A DNA stretch of 23,162 nt from Spirochaetia bacterium (lineage in GTDB: Bacteria > Spirochaetota > Spirochaetia > Treponematales > Breznakiellaceae): the NCBI GenBank assembly GCA_026002045.1, contig BOAV01000037.1:1-23162 (forward strand). The letters are read 5' to 3'. The translations under genes and the position numbers were made by a program. The notes under the pieces are model-generated. The model was not told the origin of the DNA and made no database searches. It was given only the letters and a program-made list of their open reading frames with translations. The first letter of the stretch is position 1. Every line of letters starts with the position of its first letter. Positions 14,482 to 22,932 of this stretch are shown here, piece after piece.

Positions 14482-15966
14482 ATGGGTAAGTATGTTTTAG
14501 CCCTGGATCAGGGGACTACCAGTTCGCGGGCGATTCTTTTTGACCGGGATCAGAACATGATCGGTGTTGAGCAAAAGGAGTTTGTCCAAATCTATCCCAA
14601 AGAGGGATGGGTCGAACATGACCCCATGGAAATTTATTCTTCCCAGTATGCGGTGATGATGGAGCTTATTACCAGGCATGATGTGTCGGTTCAGGATATT
14701 GCCGCCATCGGCATAACGAACCAGCGGGAGACCACGATCCTCTGGGATAAAAAAACCGGCCGTCCCATTTATAACGCCATCGTGTGGCAGTGCCGGCGCA
14801 CATCGGACATCGTGGATGCCCTGGTAAAAAGCGGCATGGGGGACTATATCCGTAAAACTACCGGCCTGGTGCCGGACGCTTATTTTTCGGGGACAAAAAT
14901 CAAGTGGATTCTGGATCATGTCGAGGGCGCGCGGGAAAAGGCCCGCAAGGGGGAGATACTTTTCGGCACCGTGGACACCTGGCTTATCTGGAAACTTACC
15001 AACGGCGCCGTGCACGTTACCGATTATACCAACGCGAGCCGTACCATGATCTACGACATTCATAAGCTCGATTGGGACGATAAACTCCTTGCGGCCCTGG
15101 ACATTCCACGGGCCATGCTCCCGGTGGTGAAGCCCTCAAGCGAAGTGTACGGATACGTTAATATTCAGGGGACCGAGATTCCTCTTTCCGGTGACGCCGG
15201 GGATCAGCAGGCCGCTCTTTTCGGCCAGTGCTGTTTTGAAAAGGGGGAGGCCAAAAACACCTACGGCACCGGCTGCTTCCTTTTGATGAACACCGGGGAT
15301 ACGGCTGTTGAAAGTAAAAACGGCCTTTTGACCACCCTTGCCGCCAGCCTCCCCGGCAAAGTCCGGTATGTGCTGGAAGGTTCCGTCTTTGTGGGGGGAG
15401 CGGTGATCCAGTGGCTGCGGGACGAGATGCGGTTCATCACCGAAAGCGCCGATGCCGAATATTATGCGGATAAAGTTAAGGATACCGGCGGGGTCTATCT
15501 GGTGCCCGCCTTTACCGGCCTTGGGGCGCCCTACTGGGATATGTACGCACGGGGCTGCATTGTGGGCATTACCCGGGGAACCAAACGTTACCACATCATC
15601 CGCGCTGCGGAGGAATCCATCGCCTATCAAAGCCTGGACCTGGTGCGGGCCATGGAAAAGGATACGGGGGAAAAACTCCCTGAACTTAAGGTAGACGGCG
15701 GCGCAAGCCGGGACAAATTTTTGATGCAGTTCCAGGCGGACATTATCAATGGAAAGATAATCCGCCCCTTGGTTCGGGAAACCACCGCCCTGGGCGCCGC
15801 CTACCTGGCGGGTCTCGCCGTCGGCTTCTGGAAGGACCTGGCGGAAGTTCGGGCCTTATGGAAATGCGACACCGCCTTTAGCCCCGCCATGGAAGAAGGC
15901 AAGCGGGAAACACTGCTCGCCGGATGGCACAAGGCCGTGGGCCGGAGCCGGGACTGGGCGGAATAA
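14482..15966 (+). CDS. glpK: Glycerol kinase
   Basis: The enzyme phosphorylates glycerol with ATP to sn-glycerol 3-phosphate in the cytoplasm. The 494-residue product has normal length and the FGGY kinase layout: phosphate-1 loop LALDQGTTSSRAILFD near the N-terminus, the glycerol-binding 'GWVEHDPMEI' and 'NAIVWQCRRT', the central 'GDAGDQQAALFGQ', phosphate-2 'KNTYGTGCFLLMNTG', and the adenosine motif 'LKVDGGASRDKFLMQFQADI'. The start at 14482 is set by GGGGGA 6 nt upstream and by the conserved MGKYVLALDQGTTS opening; an ATG at 14464 gives six extra residues without a site. No glpF or glpD is adjacent. The partner across the divergent promoter is an MFS sugar-type transporter, so glycerol kinase may serve catabolism of a glycoside or of glycerol. 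The ORF converges on the FecR repeat gene. Confidence 0.96.
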   Translation: MGKYVLALDQGTTSSRAILFDRDQNMIGVEQKEFVQIYPKEGWVEHDPMEIYSSQYAVMMELITRHDVSVQDIAAIGITNQRETTILWDKKTGRPIYNAIVWQCRRTSDIVDALVKSGMGDYIRKTTGLVPDAYFSGTKIKWILDHVEGAREKARKGEILFGTVDTWLIWKLTNGAVHVTDYTNASRTMIYDIHKLDWDDKLLAALDIPRAMLPVVKPSSEVYGYVNIQGTEIPLSGDAGDQQAALFGQCCFEKGEAKNTYGTGCFLLMNTGDTAVESKNGLLTTLAASLPGKVRYVLEGSVFVGGAVIQWLRDEMRFITESADAEYYADKVKDTGGVYLVPAFTGLGAPYWDMYARGCIVGITRGTKRYHIIRAAEESIAYQSLDLVRAMEKDTGEKLPELKVDGGASRDKFLMQFQADIINGKIIRPLVRETTALGAAYLAGLAVGFWKDLAEVRALWKCDTAFSPAMEEGKRETLLAGWHKAVGRSRDWAE

Positions 15967-15998
15967 ATCCCGAATATATCACATAGTAAAACTATTTT

Positions 15999-16082
15999 GA
16001 ATGACGGTTCCGTGCGGATTATTTCTCTATTGTTGCCCAGGATACTGAAAATATAGGCATTGGCCCCGGTTACCCTAGTCTC
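15999..16082 (-). pseudogene. Residual coding sequence beyond the stop of the FecR/FN3 repeat gene
   Basis: Immediately past the TAG that ends the repeat protein, the same frame continues as ETRVTGANAYIFSIL and then GNNREIIRTEPSF. 'RVTGANAYIFSIL' closely resembles 'AVTGADQYLFRLY' inside the same protein (residues ~670), so this looks like the start of a further FN3-like module. TAG is one base from TGG (Trp), a residue expected before this motif. After about 28 codons the frame enters the 3' end of glpK on the other strand. I read it as a truncated remnant left by a nonsense mutation plus loss of the rest, but a 28-residue match is short. Confidence 0.5.
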
Positions 16083-19000
16083 CTATTCCATCTGCACCGG
16101 ATCAAGATCCATAGGCAGTACCCGGAAGTGCGCCGGAGCCGGTGGACTGATATCAAGGCCGTCATCGGTTGTCGCATGAATGGTCCAGTAATAGTCGCCC
16201 GGTCCAAGCCGGGTAAGCCGGATTTCATTACCGGGGTTGTTGAGTATTTGCGAAGGCGTTCCCCCCGTCCCGCCCGGATACAATAGCTGAATGGGGGTGG
16301 CATTTTGGGACAGGATAAAGGTGCTGGCCGCCACCGTTTCGCCGGTACTCCACCGTAATACGATAGGCCGTCTGAATGCGTCCAGTCCGGAAATTTCCGC
16401 GGCATCCTGTTCCAGCCGTATCGGAGTAATCTGCAGCGGCAGTACCCGGAAGCTTGCCGGGGCCGCCGGGGTGATATCAATGCCGTCGGAGGTTATTGCC
16501 TGAACGGTCCAGTAATAGGTTCCCTCCAGCAGTTTGATAAGGTTGATGGTTTTATCAGGATTTCTGATATCCATCAGGGGTTCCCCAACGAGGGGGTTGG
16601 GGTTCCGGGAAAGGACAAAGCGGCTGTTCCCCACCGTCTCGGTAGAGCTCCATCTTACCGTGCCCTGTTGCCTGAACGCATCCAGTCCGGGAATCTCCGT
16701 GTTTTGAGCCAACTGTACCGGAGCAATCTGCAAGGGCGTTACCCGGAAGCGCAGGGGCGCCCTGGCGCTGATATCAAGGCCGTCGGCGGTTTTTGCCTGA
16801 ATGGTCCAGTAATAGTCCCCCGGCGCAAGCTTGGTAAACCGGATCTCCTTATCGGGGTTATTGGTGGATATCACCGGCGTTCCCTGGAGGGGATTGGCAT
16901 TTTTAGACAGGATAAAGCGGCTGGTTCCCACCGTTTCGCCGGTACTCCACCGTACCGTGATGGGTTTCCTGAATGCGTTGATGCCTGAAATTTCCGCGGC
17001 ATCCTGTTCCAGCCGTATCGGAGTAATCTGCAGCGGCAGTACCCGGAAGCTTGCCGGGGCCGCCGGGGTGATATCAATGCCGTCGGAGGTTACCACTTGG
17101 ACGGTCCAGTAATAGGTTCCTTCCTCCAGTTTGATAAGGTTGATGGTTTTGCCGGGATTTCTGATATCCATCAGGGGCTCCCCAACGAGGGGGTTGGGGT
17201 TCCGGGAAAGGACAAAGCGGCTGTTCCCCACCATTTCATAGGTATTCCACTGTACCGTGATGGGCTTCCGGTATGCGTCCAGCCCGGCAATCTCCGCGGC
17301 CCCCTGTTCCAGCCGTATGGGGGCAATCTGCAGCGGCAGCACCCGGAAGGTTGCGGGTACCCGGGCGCTGATGTTAACTCCGTCGTCGGTTTCCGCCTGG
17401 ATGGTCCAGTAATAGGTTCCTTCCCCCAGGCTGATAAGCCTGACGGTTTTATCGGGGTTTTTAATATCCATCAAAGGTGTCCCGGTAAGGGGGTCGGGAT
17501 TTTTGGAAAGGACAAAGCGGCTGTTCCCAACCTTTTCGTCGGTACTCCATTTTACCGTACCGGGCCGTCTGAATGCTTCCAGTCCGGCAATTTCTGCGGC
17601 CCCCTGTTCCAGCCGTATTGGACCAAGCTCAAAGGGTGTCACCCGGAAGGTCGCGGGCGTCCATGCACTGATGTCAATACCATCGGTAGTTTCCCCCTGG
17701 ACGGTCCAGTAATAGGTTCCCACCGGCAAGCTGATAAGATTGACGGTTTTGCCGGGATTTTTGATATCCATCAGGGGTTCTCCGAGAAGGGGGTTGGGGT
17801 TTTGGGAAAGGACAAAACGGCTGGTCCCTACCCTTTCATCGGTGCTCCAACTTACCGTGCCGGGCCGTCTCAGCGCATCCAGTCCGGAAATTTCCGAGGG
17901 CCCCTGGTTCAATTGTATGGGAGCAAGCTGTACCGGCAGTACCCGGAAGGTCGCCGGCGCCGCCGGGCTGATATCAATGCCGTCGGCAGTTTGCGCCTGA
18001 ATGGTCCAGTAATAGGTTCCTTCCCGCAGCCCGATAAGGTTGATGGTTTTGCCGGGGTTTGGGATATCCATCAGGGGCGTCCCGGCGAGGGGGTTGGGGT
18101 TTTGGGAAAGGATAAAGCGGCTGGTTCCCACCGGTTCGTTGCTGCTCCATTTTACCGTGCCGGGCCGCCTGAGCGCATCCAGTCCGGGAATCTCCGCAGC
18201 CCCCTGTTCCGGCTGTACACGGGCAATCTGCAAAGGCAGTACCAGGAAGCGCAGGGGTGTCTCCGGGCTAATATCGAAGCCGTCCCTGGTCTCCACCCGG
18301 ACAGTCCAGTAATACTCGCCCGGTTCAAGCTTGGTAAGCCGGATTTCCCTGCCGGGGTTATTGATGGCCGTCACCGGCGTTCCCTGGAGGGGATTGGCAT
18401 TTTTAGACAGGACAAAGCGGCTGGTTCCCACGGTTTCGTTGGTGCTCCACCGTACTATGGTGGGCTTCCTGAACGCATCCAGTCCGGAAATTTCCGTGGC
18501 ATCCTGATCCAGCCGCACCGGAGTAATCCGGAAAGGCAGCACCCGGAAACTCGCCGCTTCCGCCGGGCTGAGATCAACGCCCTCGGCGGTTTCCGCCCGG
18601 ATGGTCCAGTAATAGGTTCCTGCCTCCAGTTTGATAAGGGGGATGCTTCTGCCGGGGTTTGAGATATCCATCAGGGGTGTCCCGACAAGGGGGTTGGCAT
18701 TTTTAGACAGGACAAAGCGGCTGTTCCTCACCGTTTCGTTGGAACTCCACCGTACCGTGCCGGGCTGCCTGAGCGCAGTAAGCCCATCAATGGCGGCATT
18801 CCGGGCAGGGGAATCCAGGCTTATGAGTTGCAGCTTCCGGGCCGTAAAATTCGCGGCCGCCGCAAGTCCGCTCCGGCGGGACTGGAGATTGGTCTCTGCC
18901 GCCATGGCTTGCAAGGTCCAGGAATAAGCGCCCTCTCCGTAGCGGCTCCAGTCCACGATCTGGGAAGTGGCCCGGTTCAGGGTGGTTTCAAACAGGGGCT

Positions 19001-21023
19001 GACCCTGAGCCGTCCCCCGGTACAGGCGGAACAGATATTGATCCGCCCCCGTGACAGCCTGCCACCGGAATTCCACCTGGTTGTCCAGCCGGATAAAGGC
19101 GCGGCCCCCCGAACGGGGGGTTTCAAGGACCGGCTGGGGAAGGGTGGGGGAAACTACGGAGAACCGTTTTGCCGCCGTTTGATACTGCGGTCCCGATAAA
19201 AGCGCGCCGTTATCCCCCACGGCGGCGATCCGCCAGTACCATGTTCCCAGGGGCAGCCGGCTTCCCTGGGCGGGACTCCCCGTCACGACCCTGTCGATTA
19301 CCGGGGAAGAAAAATCCGCTGAAGAAGAAACCTGGAACCGTATCCTGTTGGGCAGATTGCTATTCCAGGTAAACCAGGTATCGGGGAGAAGATTCTCCGC
19401 GATGGTGTAATTATCCGGGGGGAAGATGGTCCGTTGGGATTCGTCATTTACAACGGCGCCCTCCACTGAGGAAAACTGATACACCGCCGAAGCAGGGGAA
19501 TTGCTTCCGTCTGCGGCCGTTTGATGGACCGCCCAGTAATACTGTCCCGGTCTCAGCCGGGCAGTTGAAGGCTGGTACACATAAAAATTTGTAGACACGG
19601 TTTCACTGACAACAGGGTTACTGAGATTTTGATTGGGGGAAATTCGTATGGTATAGGTATTCGCCTCTTCTTCATTTTTCCATGAGAAGTAAACACCCGG
19701 GGCATTACGGGCAGTATTGACCGAGTTTCCGTTTGTCGGGCCCTGGAGGGTCGGGGCGCTTAATGTGTCGTTTTGTTCAATGACAAAGGATCTGATTTCC
19801 GATACTTCCGCCCTGCCTGTGTAATTCCCGGTAAAAACCGGCTGCACCCGCCAGTACCAGCGCCCCGGATTCAGCTTTGCATAAATGAAGGATGTTCCCT
19901 GCGCCTGGGTTTGCAGCGCAGGGTTTCTGAATTCCCGGTTATCCGCCGCCTCCAAAAGATAATAAGAGGCTTCTGCGGTTTCCGTCCATTGAAACCGCAC
20001 CGAGCTCGGTTTGGTCCGGTACCGGTATAGGTAGCCTTCCGCCGGAGCAGTCAGTACCGGCGGGGCCGAATAAATAATAGAAAGTCTTCCGGTGGCAGCA
20101 TTATCCACAGTGCTGACAGGATATACCCTCCACCACCAGGTTCCGTTTTCCATATTGACCGTAATACTGCTTTCGTTCAGTTCCTCGCTGACGGCAATGC
20201 GGGTAAAAGAGCGATCACCGGCGATTTCGAGCCGGGTTTTTTCGTTTTCACCATAGTTTATCCGGTTCCAGGTAAATGGAACAGTCAGGCTGTCCCGGCT
20301 CTGGTTAAGGTACCGCGCATCAGGCCGGGGGGAAGTGACCGCCGCCATAGTTATCGTTCCCAGAGCGCCTGATCCGTCAACGGAATAGGCTGAGCCCGCC
20401 CCCGCCTGCAAGCCGTTCACCGTGGCAGTTCCCTCGGACACCTGTAGATTGAGGTTTCCGTTGTTCGCAGCCCCGATGTTTACCACCGCCCCCGAGGCAA
20501 TATCCAGATTAGTGTTTCCCGAAGAAAAGGTGATGCCCTCTCCGGTTCCATTGGCAGCGTTGAGGCTCACATTTCCCTGGACAAAGTCGACCCGGGGCTT
20601 TGAGCCTTCCCGGAGTATTTGGATCAGGGTGTTTTCTGACAGGTTGATCTCTTCTCCCCCGGTAAAGGTTATGGTGGCGCCGGAAAGATCCGCCGTGCGG
20701 ATAAAGTCTCCGTCATAAATCGGGGTTTTTATTTGCAGCCGCCCCCAGAGTACCCGGTCGGAAAAGCGCCGCTGGGCCTCCTTTTCTTTCCAGGTTATGG
20801 TCCCTACCGGTATCTCGTTTCCCCGGGTAAGGGTGCGGTACATGTCATTCCAAAAAAGCCTCAGAAAAAACCCTATTCCTGCGATACAGATAATGAGGAC
20901 GATACAGTCAGGCACACTGAACCGCCGGGCAGCGCTCTCTTCGCGGGAAGGGACCGGAGTCTCAGGGCTTGCCCCCTGAACCTTACTGTTTGGCGCCAAT
21001 GGTGTACTTTTTTTCTTCAGCAT
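16083..21023 (-). CDS. Giant membrane-anchored FecR-domain protein with fourteen FN3-like modules
   Basis: The ~1646-residue product opens with a short cytoplasmic tail, then one membrane segment (CIVLIICIAGIGFFLRLF, about residues 40-57), so most of it lies outside the inner membrane. A FecR-type domain follows (about 75-220: 'KTPIYDGDFIRTADLSGATI', 'LREGSKPRVDFVQGNVSL'). Next come five divergent FN3-like modules (about 230-730), each ending in W-Y-W-R-type strands, and nine close repeats of ~100 residues (about 735-1641). There is no enzymatic motif; adhesion, cell-wall contact or sensing is likely. ATG 21023 is preferred over TTG 21026 and has AAGG 8-9 nt upstream. It overlaps the 3' end of the adenylate cyclase gene by 41 nt, so translation is probably coupled. 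The stop comes just after module nine, with remnant coding beyond it. Confidence 0.85.
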   Translation of the reverse strand: MLKKKSTPLAPNSKVQGASPETPVPSREESAARRFSVPDCIVLIICIAGIGFFLRLFWNDMYRTLTRGNEIPVGTITWKEKEAQRRFSDRVLWGRLQIKTPIYDGDFIRTADLSGATITFTGGEEINLSENTLIQILREGSKPRVDFVQGNVSLNAANGTGEGITFSSGNTNLDIASGAVVNIGAANNGNLNLQVSEGTATVNGLQAGAGSAYSVDGSGALGTITMAAVTSPRPDARYLNQSRDSLTVPFTWNRINYGENEKTRLEIAGDRSFTRIAVSEELNESSITVNMENGTWWWRVYPVSTVDNAATGRLSIIYSAPPVLTAPAEGYLYRYRTKPSSVRFQWTETAEASYYLLEAADNREFRNPALQTQAQGTSFIYAKLNPGRWYWRVQPVFTGNYTGRAEVSEIRSFVIEQNDTLSAPTLQGPTNGNSVNTARNAPGVYFSWKNEEEANTYTIRISPNQNLSNPVVSETVSTNFYVYQPSTARLRPGQYYWAVHQTAADGSNSPASAVYQFSSVEGAVVNDESQRTIFPPDNYTIAENLLPDTWFTWNSNLPNRIRFQVSSSADFSSPVIDRVVTGSPAQGSRLPLGTWYWRIAAVGDNGALLSGPQYQTAAKRFSVVSPTLPQPVLETPRSGGRAFIRLDNQVEFRWQAVTGADQYLFRLYRGTAQGQPLFETTLNRATSQIVDWSRYGEGAYSWTLQAMAAETNLQSRRSGLAAAANFTARKLQLISLDSPARNAAIDGLTALRQPGTVRWSSNETVRNSRFVLSKNANPLVGTPLMDISNPGRSIPLIKLEAGTYYWTIRAETAEGVDLSPAEAASFRVLPFRITPVRLDQDATEISGLDAFRKPTIVRWSTNETVGTSRFVLSKNANPLQGTPVTAINNPGREIRLTKLEPGEYYWTVRVETRDGFDISPETPLRFLVLPLQIARVQPEQGAAEIPGLDALRRPGTVKWSSNEPVGTSRFILSQNPNPLAGTPLMDIPNPGKTINLIGLREGTYYWTIQAQTADGIDISPAAPATFRVLPVQLAPIQLNQGPSEISGLDALRRPGTVSWSTDERVGTSRFVLSQNPNPLLGEPLMDIKNPGKTVNLISLPVGTYYWTVQGETTDGIDISAWTPATFRVTPFELGPIRLEQGAAEIAGLEAFRRPGTVKWSTDEKVGNSRFVLSKNPDPLTGTPLMDIKNPDKTVRLISLGEGTYYWTIQAETDDGVNISARVPATFRVLPLQIAPIRLEQGAAEIAGLDAYRKPITVQWNTYEMVGNSRFVLSRNPNPLVGEPLMDIRNPGKTINLIKLEEGTYYWTVQVVTSDGIDITPAAPASFRVLPLQITPIRLEQDAAEISGINAFRKPITVRWSTGETVGTSRFILSKNANPLQGTPVISTNNPDKEIRFTKLAPGDYYWTIQAKTADGLDISARAPLRFRVTPLQIAPVQLAQNTEIPGLDAFRQQGTVRWSSTETVGNSRFVLSRNPNPLVGEPLMDIRNPDKTINLIKLLEGTYYWTVQAITSDGIDITPAAPASFRVLPLQITPIRLEQDAAEISGLDAFRRPIVLRWSTGETVAASTFILSQNATPIQLLYPGGTGGTPSQILNNPGNEIRLTRLGPGDYYWTIHATTDDGLDISPPAPAHFRVLPMDLDPVQME
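16101..18818 (-). repeat. Nine tandem ~300-bp repeats encoding ~100-residue modules
   Basis: Each unit reads roughly as: acidic start with 'EISGLDAFR', 'W-S-T-x-E-x-V', 'SRFVLSKNxNPL', 'GTPLMDIxNPGK', 'GTYYWTIQAxT', 'DGIDISPAAPAxFRVLP'. The ninth unit has an insertion ('QLLYPGGTGGT'). Within the array, units 6-7 and 8-9 are more alike than neighbours: 106 bp at 16390-16495 and 16987-17092 are identical, offset 597 bp, which indicates a recent two-unit duplication or gene conversion. Confidence 0.9.
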
Positions 21024-22677
21024 CAAGATCTACCTTGCTCAAATCCGGAGGCTCAAGCCCCAGCAGGTTCCGTACTTCAGCGAGACTCCGCGGAGGGATC
21101 TGCCTTCCATCCTTCTCCATTTTTAAATTGACCACCGCAAAGAACCGCACTGGGTCTTTTTTGCCCTTTACCCGGACCGGGGGCATTTCTTCGACGATGA
21201 TATATTTTTTGATCAGGGACCAGGTATTTTCGGTAATAAGAATATCCGTTGCCAGGGGCTTGTTCAGGGCCTCTGTCCGGCTTGCAAGGTTTACCGTGTC
21301 CCCGATAACCGTATATTCCATCCGTTCATCGGAACCAAGCTGGCCTGCGATCATCAAGCCGGAATTGATGCCGCAGCCGATACGGATATGAGGATTGCCG
21401 GGATCATCTGTTTCCCGCCTGCGGTTCATTGCCGCAAGACGGTTCCGCATCATCAAAGCCGCACGGACACAGTTAAGGGCGTCATGCGCGGGGCTCCCGG
21501 ATGTGTAGGCGGTTCCCCAATGGGCCATCACGGAGTCTCCTATAAATTTGTCCACCACTCCGTTGGTCTTTTCCACGCAGTCCACCATGCTGGTAAAGTA
21601 TTCATTAAGCCACGCAATGATTTTGTTGGAAGCGTCAGCTCCAAAGGTAGTGGTAAAGGTTTCGCTGATCGCAGTGAAGTTCCGGATATCAGAAAAAAAG
21701 ACCGTAGCGTTTTTTGATTCACCACCGGGACGGATTTCCCCCCGCATGGCCCGTAATGCGACTTCCCGGTTGGTAAAGCGGCCGAAAACGCCCAAAGCAT
21801 TGCTCATCTGGTTGAAACTGTCCGCGAGAACCCCCAGTTCATCCTGGGTGTTGCCCTCTATGTTCAGTTCAAATTTTCCCGCCTGCATCTTTCTTGCCGC
21901 AGCGGTAAGATTTTTTAAGGGCCCGCTGATGGTTTTGCTGAAAAACCAGATTACAATAACCGACGCAAAAAGCACCGCCCCGGCAAGGTAACCATTCCGC
22001 CTGGTGGTGGCGACGGTCCCCTCAAAGACCACATCGTATTCCACACTGGTAATTACCGCAGCGCCTACGGCAGGGATTTTTTGAAAGGCCCCAAAGTACT
22101 GTTTTCCATCCTGGTCGGTGTAGAAGGTTTGTAAATTCAGGTCACTGCTTTCCCGCAGCATTGCTACGAAGGGCTGATTCGCCGCATTTGCCCCGGCCAG
22201 CACCAGTTCGTTGTCCGGGTGAACAAGAATATCCCCGGCATCGTTTATCAAAAAAGAAACGTTCACCCCCCCTCCAAAACTGTTATTCAATGTTTCGGAA
22301 GAAAAAAGGATGATCGCAGCGCCCCCTTCCCCCCGGGGATAAAAAATGGCCAGGACGGGAATACGGAACACCGACGCGGCATTAATCAGCAGATGTTCCC
22401 CCTGTCGGCACCGCTCCGCCGCCTCCCGCTCCTGTTCAAGAAAGGCCCCTACTATGGACGGGTCCAGCTCATTGGACTGGAAGAACCGGTTGTTGATGAT
22501 CTCTGCACCGGAACTCTCCCCGGCGGAAATGATAATGGCGGCGATGTCCTGATTCCGTTCAAAAAAGAAGGCTGTAGCCTGCCGGAGCAGGGCCTCAGAG
22601 GAATCGGCGACCCCAAGGGTATCCAGCAGCACCAGGGCGTTGGACCGTACCGCGGAAAGACTCCGTTCCGCCTCCAT
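20983..22677 (-). CDS. Membrane adenylate cyclase, class III, with Cache-like sensor and HAMP; N-terminus out of frame
   Basis: This cyclase should convert ATP to cAMP. From the ATG at 22677 the frame encodes a large extracytoplasmic sensor (residues ~1-225; 'SFLINDAGDILVHPDNELVL' is typical of double-Cache domains), one membrane segment (~229-247), HAMP (~248-300) and the cyclase domain (~325-475). Metal residues D330 (FFSDIRNF) and D381 (DKFIGDSVMAHWG), adenine-selecting K377 and T456, and N463/R467 (VNLASR) are present, so catalysis should be intact. The first membrane segment is missing: 22677 has no ribosome site, and a plausible start (ATG 22742 with AAGGAG) lies in another frame. A sensor without its first membrane anchor would have the wrong topology, so 22677 is probably not the true start. 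Its 3' end overlaps the FecR gene by 41 nt. Confidence 0.88.
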   Translation of the reverse strand: MEAERSLSAVRSNALVLLDTLGVADSSEALLRQATAFFFERNQDIAAIIISAGESSGAEIINNRFFQSNELDPSIVGAFLEQEREAAERCRQGEHLLINAASVFRIPVLAIFYPRGEGGAAIILFSSETLNNSFGGGVNVSFLINDAGDILVHPDNELVLAGANAANQPFVAMLRESSDLNLQTFYTDQDGKQYFGAFQKIPAVGAAVITSVEYDVVFEGTVATTRRNGYLAGAVLFASVIVIWFFSKTISGPLKNLTAAARKMQAGKFELNIEGNTQDELGVLADSFNQMSNALGVFGRFTNREVALRAMRGEIRPGGESKNATVFFSDIRNFTAISETFTTTFGADASNKIIAWLNEYFTSMVDCVEKTNGVVDKFIGDSVMAHWGTAYTSGSPAHDALNCVRAALMMRNRLAAMNRRRETDDPGNPHIRIGCGINSGLMIAGQLGSDERMEYTVIGDTVNLASRTEALNKPLATDILITENTWSLIKKYIIVEEMPPVRVKGKKDPVRFFAVVNLKMEKDGRQIPPRSLAEVRNLLGLEPPDLSKVDLDAEEKKYTIGAKQ

Positions 22678-22694
22678 TGCAGTTCGCTGATTGG
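22667..22694. repeat. Left arm of a 28-bp perfect inverted repeat shared by two cyclase genes
   Basis: These 28 bases are the exact reverse complement of 23135-23162. Similarity decays over the next few bases (two mismatches within five) on the inner side; on the outer side the right copy is cut by the window end, so the true repeat may be longer. Both arms encode the same peptide, NQRTAMEAE, in the same frame of their respective genes. Confidence 0.85.
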
Positions 22695-22742
22695 CGGCAA
22701 AAATATCGAAACAATCAAAAGAAGGATAATCGGCTTTTTCAT
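22678..22742 (-). other. Out-of-frame N-terminal signal-anchor piece of the second adenylate cyclase
   Basis: ATG 22742, 8 nt after AAGGAG, opens MKKPIILLLIVSIF, a good signal anchor, then runs into a TTTTT tract (22703-22699) and leaves the cyclase frame. One extra T would give ...SIFFAANQRTAMEAERSL, in frame with the cyclase. Either the tract carries a one-base deletion or sequencing error, or it slips, or the piece belongs to another gene joined here. Confidence 0.5.
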
Positions 22743-22776
22743 CCTGGAACTCCTTGGGGGGATAACCCGAATATTA

Positions 22777-22805
22777 AATATAATAGTATCGGCTTATTTA
22801 TGCAA
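22777..22805 (-). promoter_or_regulatory. Candidate promoter of the adenylate cyclase-FecR operon
   Basis: On the minus strand TTGCAT (22805-22800), a 17-nt spacer and TATATT (22782-22777) would start a transcript near 22770, about 28 nt before ATG 22742. The -35 is weak (3 of 6), the -10 good (5 of 6). It supports 22742 as the genuine start region. Confidence 0.4.
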
Positions 22806-22894
22806 ATTCGGCCTATAATGCCTATACAGAGGTTTACAGGGGGGCGAAGGTAGTAGTATATTTTATACCCGGTAGTATAACGGTAAACGTGACA

Positions 22895-22925
22895 TTGACG
22901 GCAATTAAGTCTGATACAGTATAGA
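22895..22925 (+). promoter_or_regulatory. Weak candidate promoter of the divergent cyclase gene
   Basis: TTGACG (22895-22900) and TATAGA (22920-22925) are spaced 19 nt apart, longer than ideal. A GAAGGG ribosome-like site overlaps and ends 5 nt before ATG 22933. Confidence 0.3.
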
Positions 22926-22932
22926 AGGGTCC

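Noticed and set aside
15967..16082. Bidirectional terminator between glpK and the FecR gene
   Set aside because: No stable hairpin with a T-tract on either strand was visible; the stretch is better explained as remnant coding sequence.
17097..18662. Long plus-strand open frame (521 codons) opposite the FecR repeat array
   Set aside because: It repeats with the same 300-bp period as the minus-strand modules, has no ribosome site, and its translation is low-complexity G/D/P/V-rich text with no family resemblance. It is an antisense shadow of the repeats.
16101..18818. CRISPR-like array because of the regular repeats
   Set aside because: The period is about 300 bp and the repeats are imperfect and in-frame coding; there are no short identical repeats with unique spacers and no cas genes.
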